Origin: DATCVA01 sp036567205
GTDB taxonomy: Bacteria; Pseudomonadota; Gammaproteobacteria; Burkholderiales; Burkholderiaceae_B
NCBI GenBank assembly: GCA_036567205.1
Contig: DATCVA010000012.1
Location: 1-15,717 of the forward strand
Direction of reading: 5' to 3'
DNA length: 15,717 nucleotides
Shown here: one piece after another, positions 14,951 through 15,717 of the stretch
Numbering within the stretch: the first letter of the stretch is position 1
Layout of the letters: every line of letters begins with the position of its first letter
Notes under the pieces: generated by a model
Seen by the model: the letters and a program-made list of their open reading frames with translations, nothing else
The model's database searches: none
What the model was told of the DNA's origin: nothing
Position numbers and translations under genes: made by a program

Positions 14951-15717
14951 TTAGATGGGCCGCAGGCGGCTAAAACGCGACATCGCCTGCGCCCATTTAT
15001 GGGCGACCGCCGGTGCAGTAGCGCAACTGGCCTCGCCCGTTACCACACGAACAGCACGCTCCAGCAACTGGATGTCGGCCTCATGTTGGCGCGCGACATG
15101 CGGGTCTTCAAAAAAGATCACGCGCTGACAGCGCCGTTCCAACACTTGCTCGGCTATTTGCGCATCCCCTCCCAGAGGGCCGCTTAAATACTCCTGAACC
15201 CACGGTCTGTGTTCAGGCCAGCCCTTTGAACGGGCTAACTCGTTAAGGCGCCGACCCGTTGTGCCGGTACCGATACGCATCGCAAACTGCGATAGCAAAT
15301 CGAAGTGCTGACCGGCAAAATCCACCATGCTATCTTTTAAAGCATCGTGCGCTATCAGCGCCAAGGTTTGCCGTGAAAAATCAAACTGACGATCAAGCGA
15401 CGGATCTGGGACCAGCCCCGCCTGGATACGCTCTACTTCGATCCACTCAACCGCCCCTGCCAGAGTCGACACGAAGGGGCGGCCATGCGTAATGCATTGG
15501 CGCTTTAAGGCTAAGGCTTCGGGAAAAATAGACGAGGGATCAACTGGGTCGATCAGGTAAATAGCCCCGTCCAGGGGCTGGATGCCACTGTGCTGATCTG
15601 TGACCCGGGCAACCAGTTTCATGAGCCCGCCTTCACGGCCGTACGGATAGCGCACGAGGCCGGGATAGCCCTTGAGCAAACCAGAGCGCTCTATGGCGTC
15701 GTAGGTGCGGCCTACAG
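14951..15717 (-). CDS. mgsA: Methylglyoxal synthase with an N-terminal MGS-like repeat (incomplete at window edge)
   Basis: Methylglyoxal synthase converts dihydroxyacetone phosphate to methylglyoxal and phosphate, a bypass of lower glycolysis. The frame is open to the right edge, so only the last 254 residues are seen; a start inside the window (TTG at 15679) is unlikely because upstream codons keep matching the fold. Numbering from the first whole codon, the C-terminal domain (about 117-245) has LALIAHD (H123), TGTTG, SGPLGGD (D184), FFEDP (D204), H211 and D214, matching E. coli MgsA residues H19, D71, D91, H98 and D101. The part before it (residues 1 to about 92) repeats the same pattern in degenerate form: VGRTYDAIE, then YPYGREGG, then IYLIDP, then an RPFVSTLAGAVEW end. 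The catalytic Asp after GG is a Leu there and the His is lost. Activity of the C-terminal half is likely; the role of the first half is unknown. Confidence 0.88.
   Translation of the reverse strand, partial: VGRTYDAIERSGLLKGYPGLVRYPYGREGGLMKLVARVTDQHSGIQPLDGAIYLIDPVDPSSIFPEALALKRQCITHGRPFVSTLAGAVEWIEVERIQAGLVPDPSLDRQFDFSRQTLALIAHDALKDSMVDFAGQHFDLLSQFAMRIGTGTTGRRLNELARSKGWPEHRPWVQEYLSGPLGGDAQIAEQVLERRCQRVIFFEDPHVARQHEADIQLLERAVRVVTGEASCATAPAVAHKWAQAMSRFSRLRPI
14955..14996 (+). terminator. Weak terminator-like hairpin after lysS
   Basis: The arms at 14955-14968 and 14984-14996 pair over 13 bp with one bulged C, around a 15-base loop. It lies 14 bp after the lysS stop, but only TTAT follows, so it is not a classical intrinsic terminator. 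It also falls inside the coding end of the opposing methylglyoxal synthase gene and may simply reflect that coding sequence. Confidence 0.25.

Noticed and set aside
15677..15679. TTG at 15679 as the true start of the methylglyoxal synthase gene.
   Set aside because: The frame stays open to the window edge, and the 12 codons upstream (VGRTYDAIERSG) still fit the MGS-like repeat, so the gene more likely begins outside the window.

Overview
The window looks like ordinary chromosome of a betaproteobacterium, most likely Burkholderiales and probably Alcaligenaceae (the Bordetella/Pusillimonas/Advenella area). This is inferred from gene content: a Bug-type tricarboxylate-transport receptor, a lysS gene close behind prfB, a Lon closely resembling proteobacterial Lon, and a Burkholderia-type FAD dehydrogenase complex. 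No sequence search was possible. No tRNA, rRNA, insertion sequence, phage gene or CRISPR array was seen.

Layout from left to right. (1) lon runs rightward (37-2463) and converges on a leftward DUF808/YedI-like membrane protein gene (2503-3435). (2) A 301-bp gene-free stretch leads into a rightward three-gene operon (3737-7306). It encodes a Tat-exported small subunit, a GMC flavoprotein with a Cys cluster fitting a 3Fe-4S centre, and a membrane-anchored triheme cytochrome c. Together these form a periplasm-facing sugar or sugar-acid dehydrogenase of the B. cepacia FAD-glucose dehydrogenase / gluconate dehydrogenase type, passing electrons to the respiratory chain. The operon ends in a perfect 21-bp hairpin that can terminate transcription in both directions. 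(3) A leftward Bug-family substrate-binding protein (7385-8362) lies back to back with a rightward methyl-accepting chemotaxis protein (8565-10241). The latter overlaps by 29 bp, tail to tail, a leftward TDT/SLAC1-type anion exporter (10213-11322). (4) A rightward translation cluster follows: prfB (11487-12591) with the classic in-frame UGA and +1 programmed frameshift, a possible 22-codon mini-ORF, an SDR oxidoreductase, and lysS (13421-14941). (5) At the right edge is a leftward, incomplete gene whose C-terminal half is a complete methylglyoxal synthase and whose N-terminal half looks like a second, catalytically degenerate copy of the same fold.

Most genes are recognisable housekeeping or metabolic families, and I do not see a clear undescribed multi-gene system. 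The points most worth a second look are the tandem (active plus degenerate) methylglyoxal synthase protein, the SD-preceded mini-ORF linking prfB to the SDR gene by an ATGA overlap, the SDR gene placed between prfB and lysS, and symmetric elements upstream of the TDT and Bug genes.
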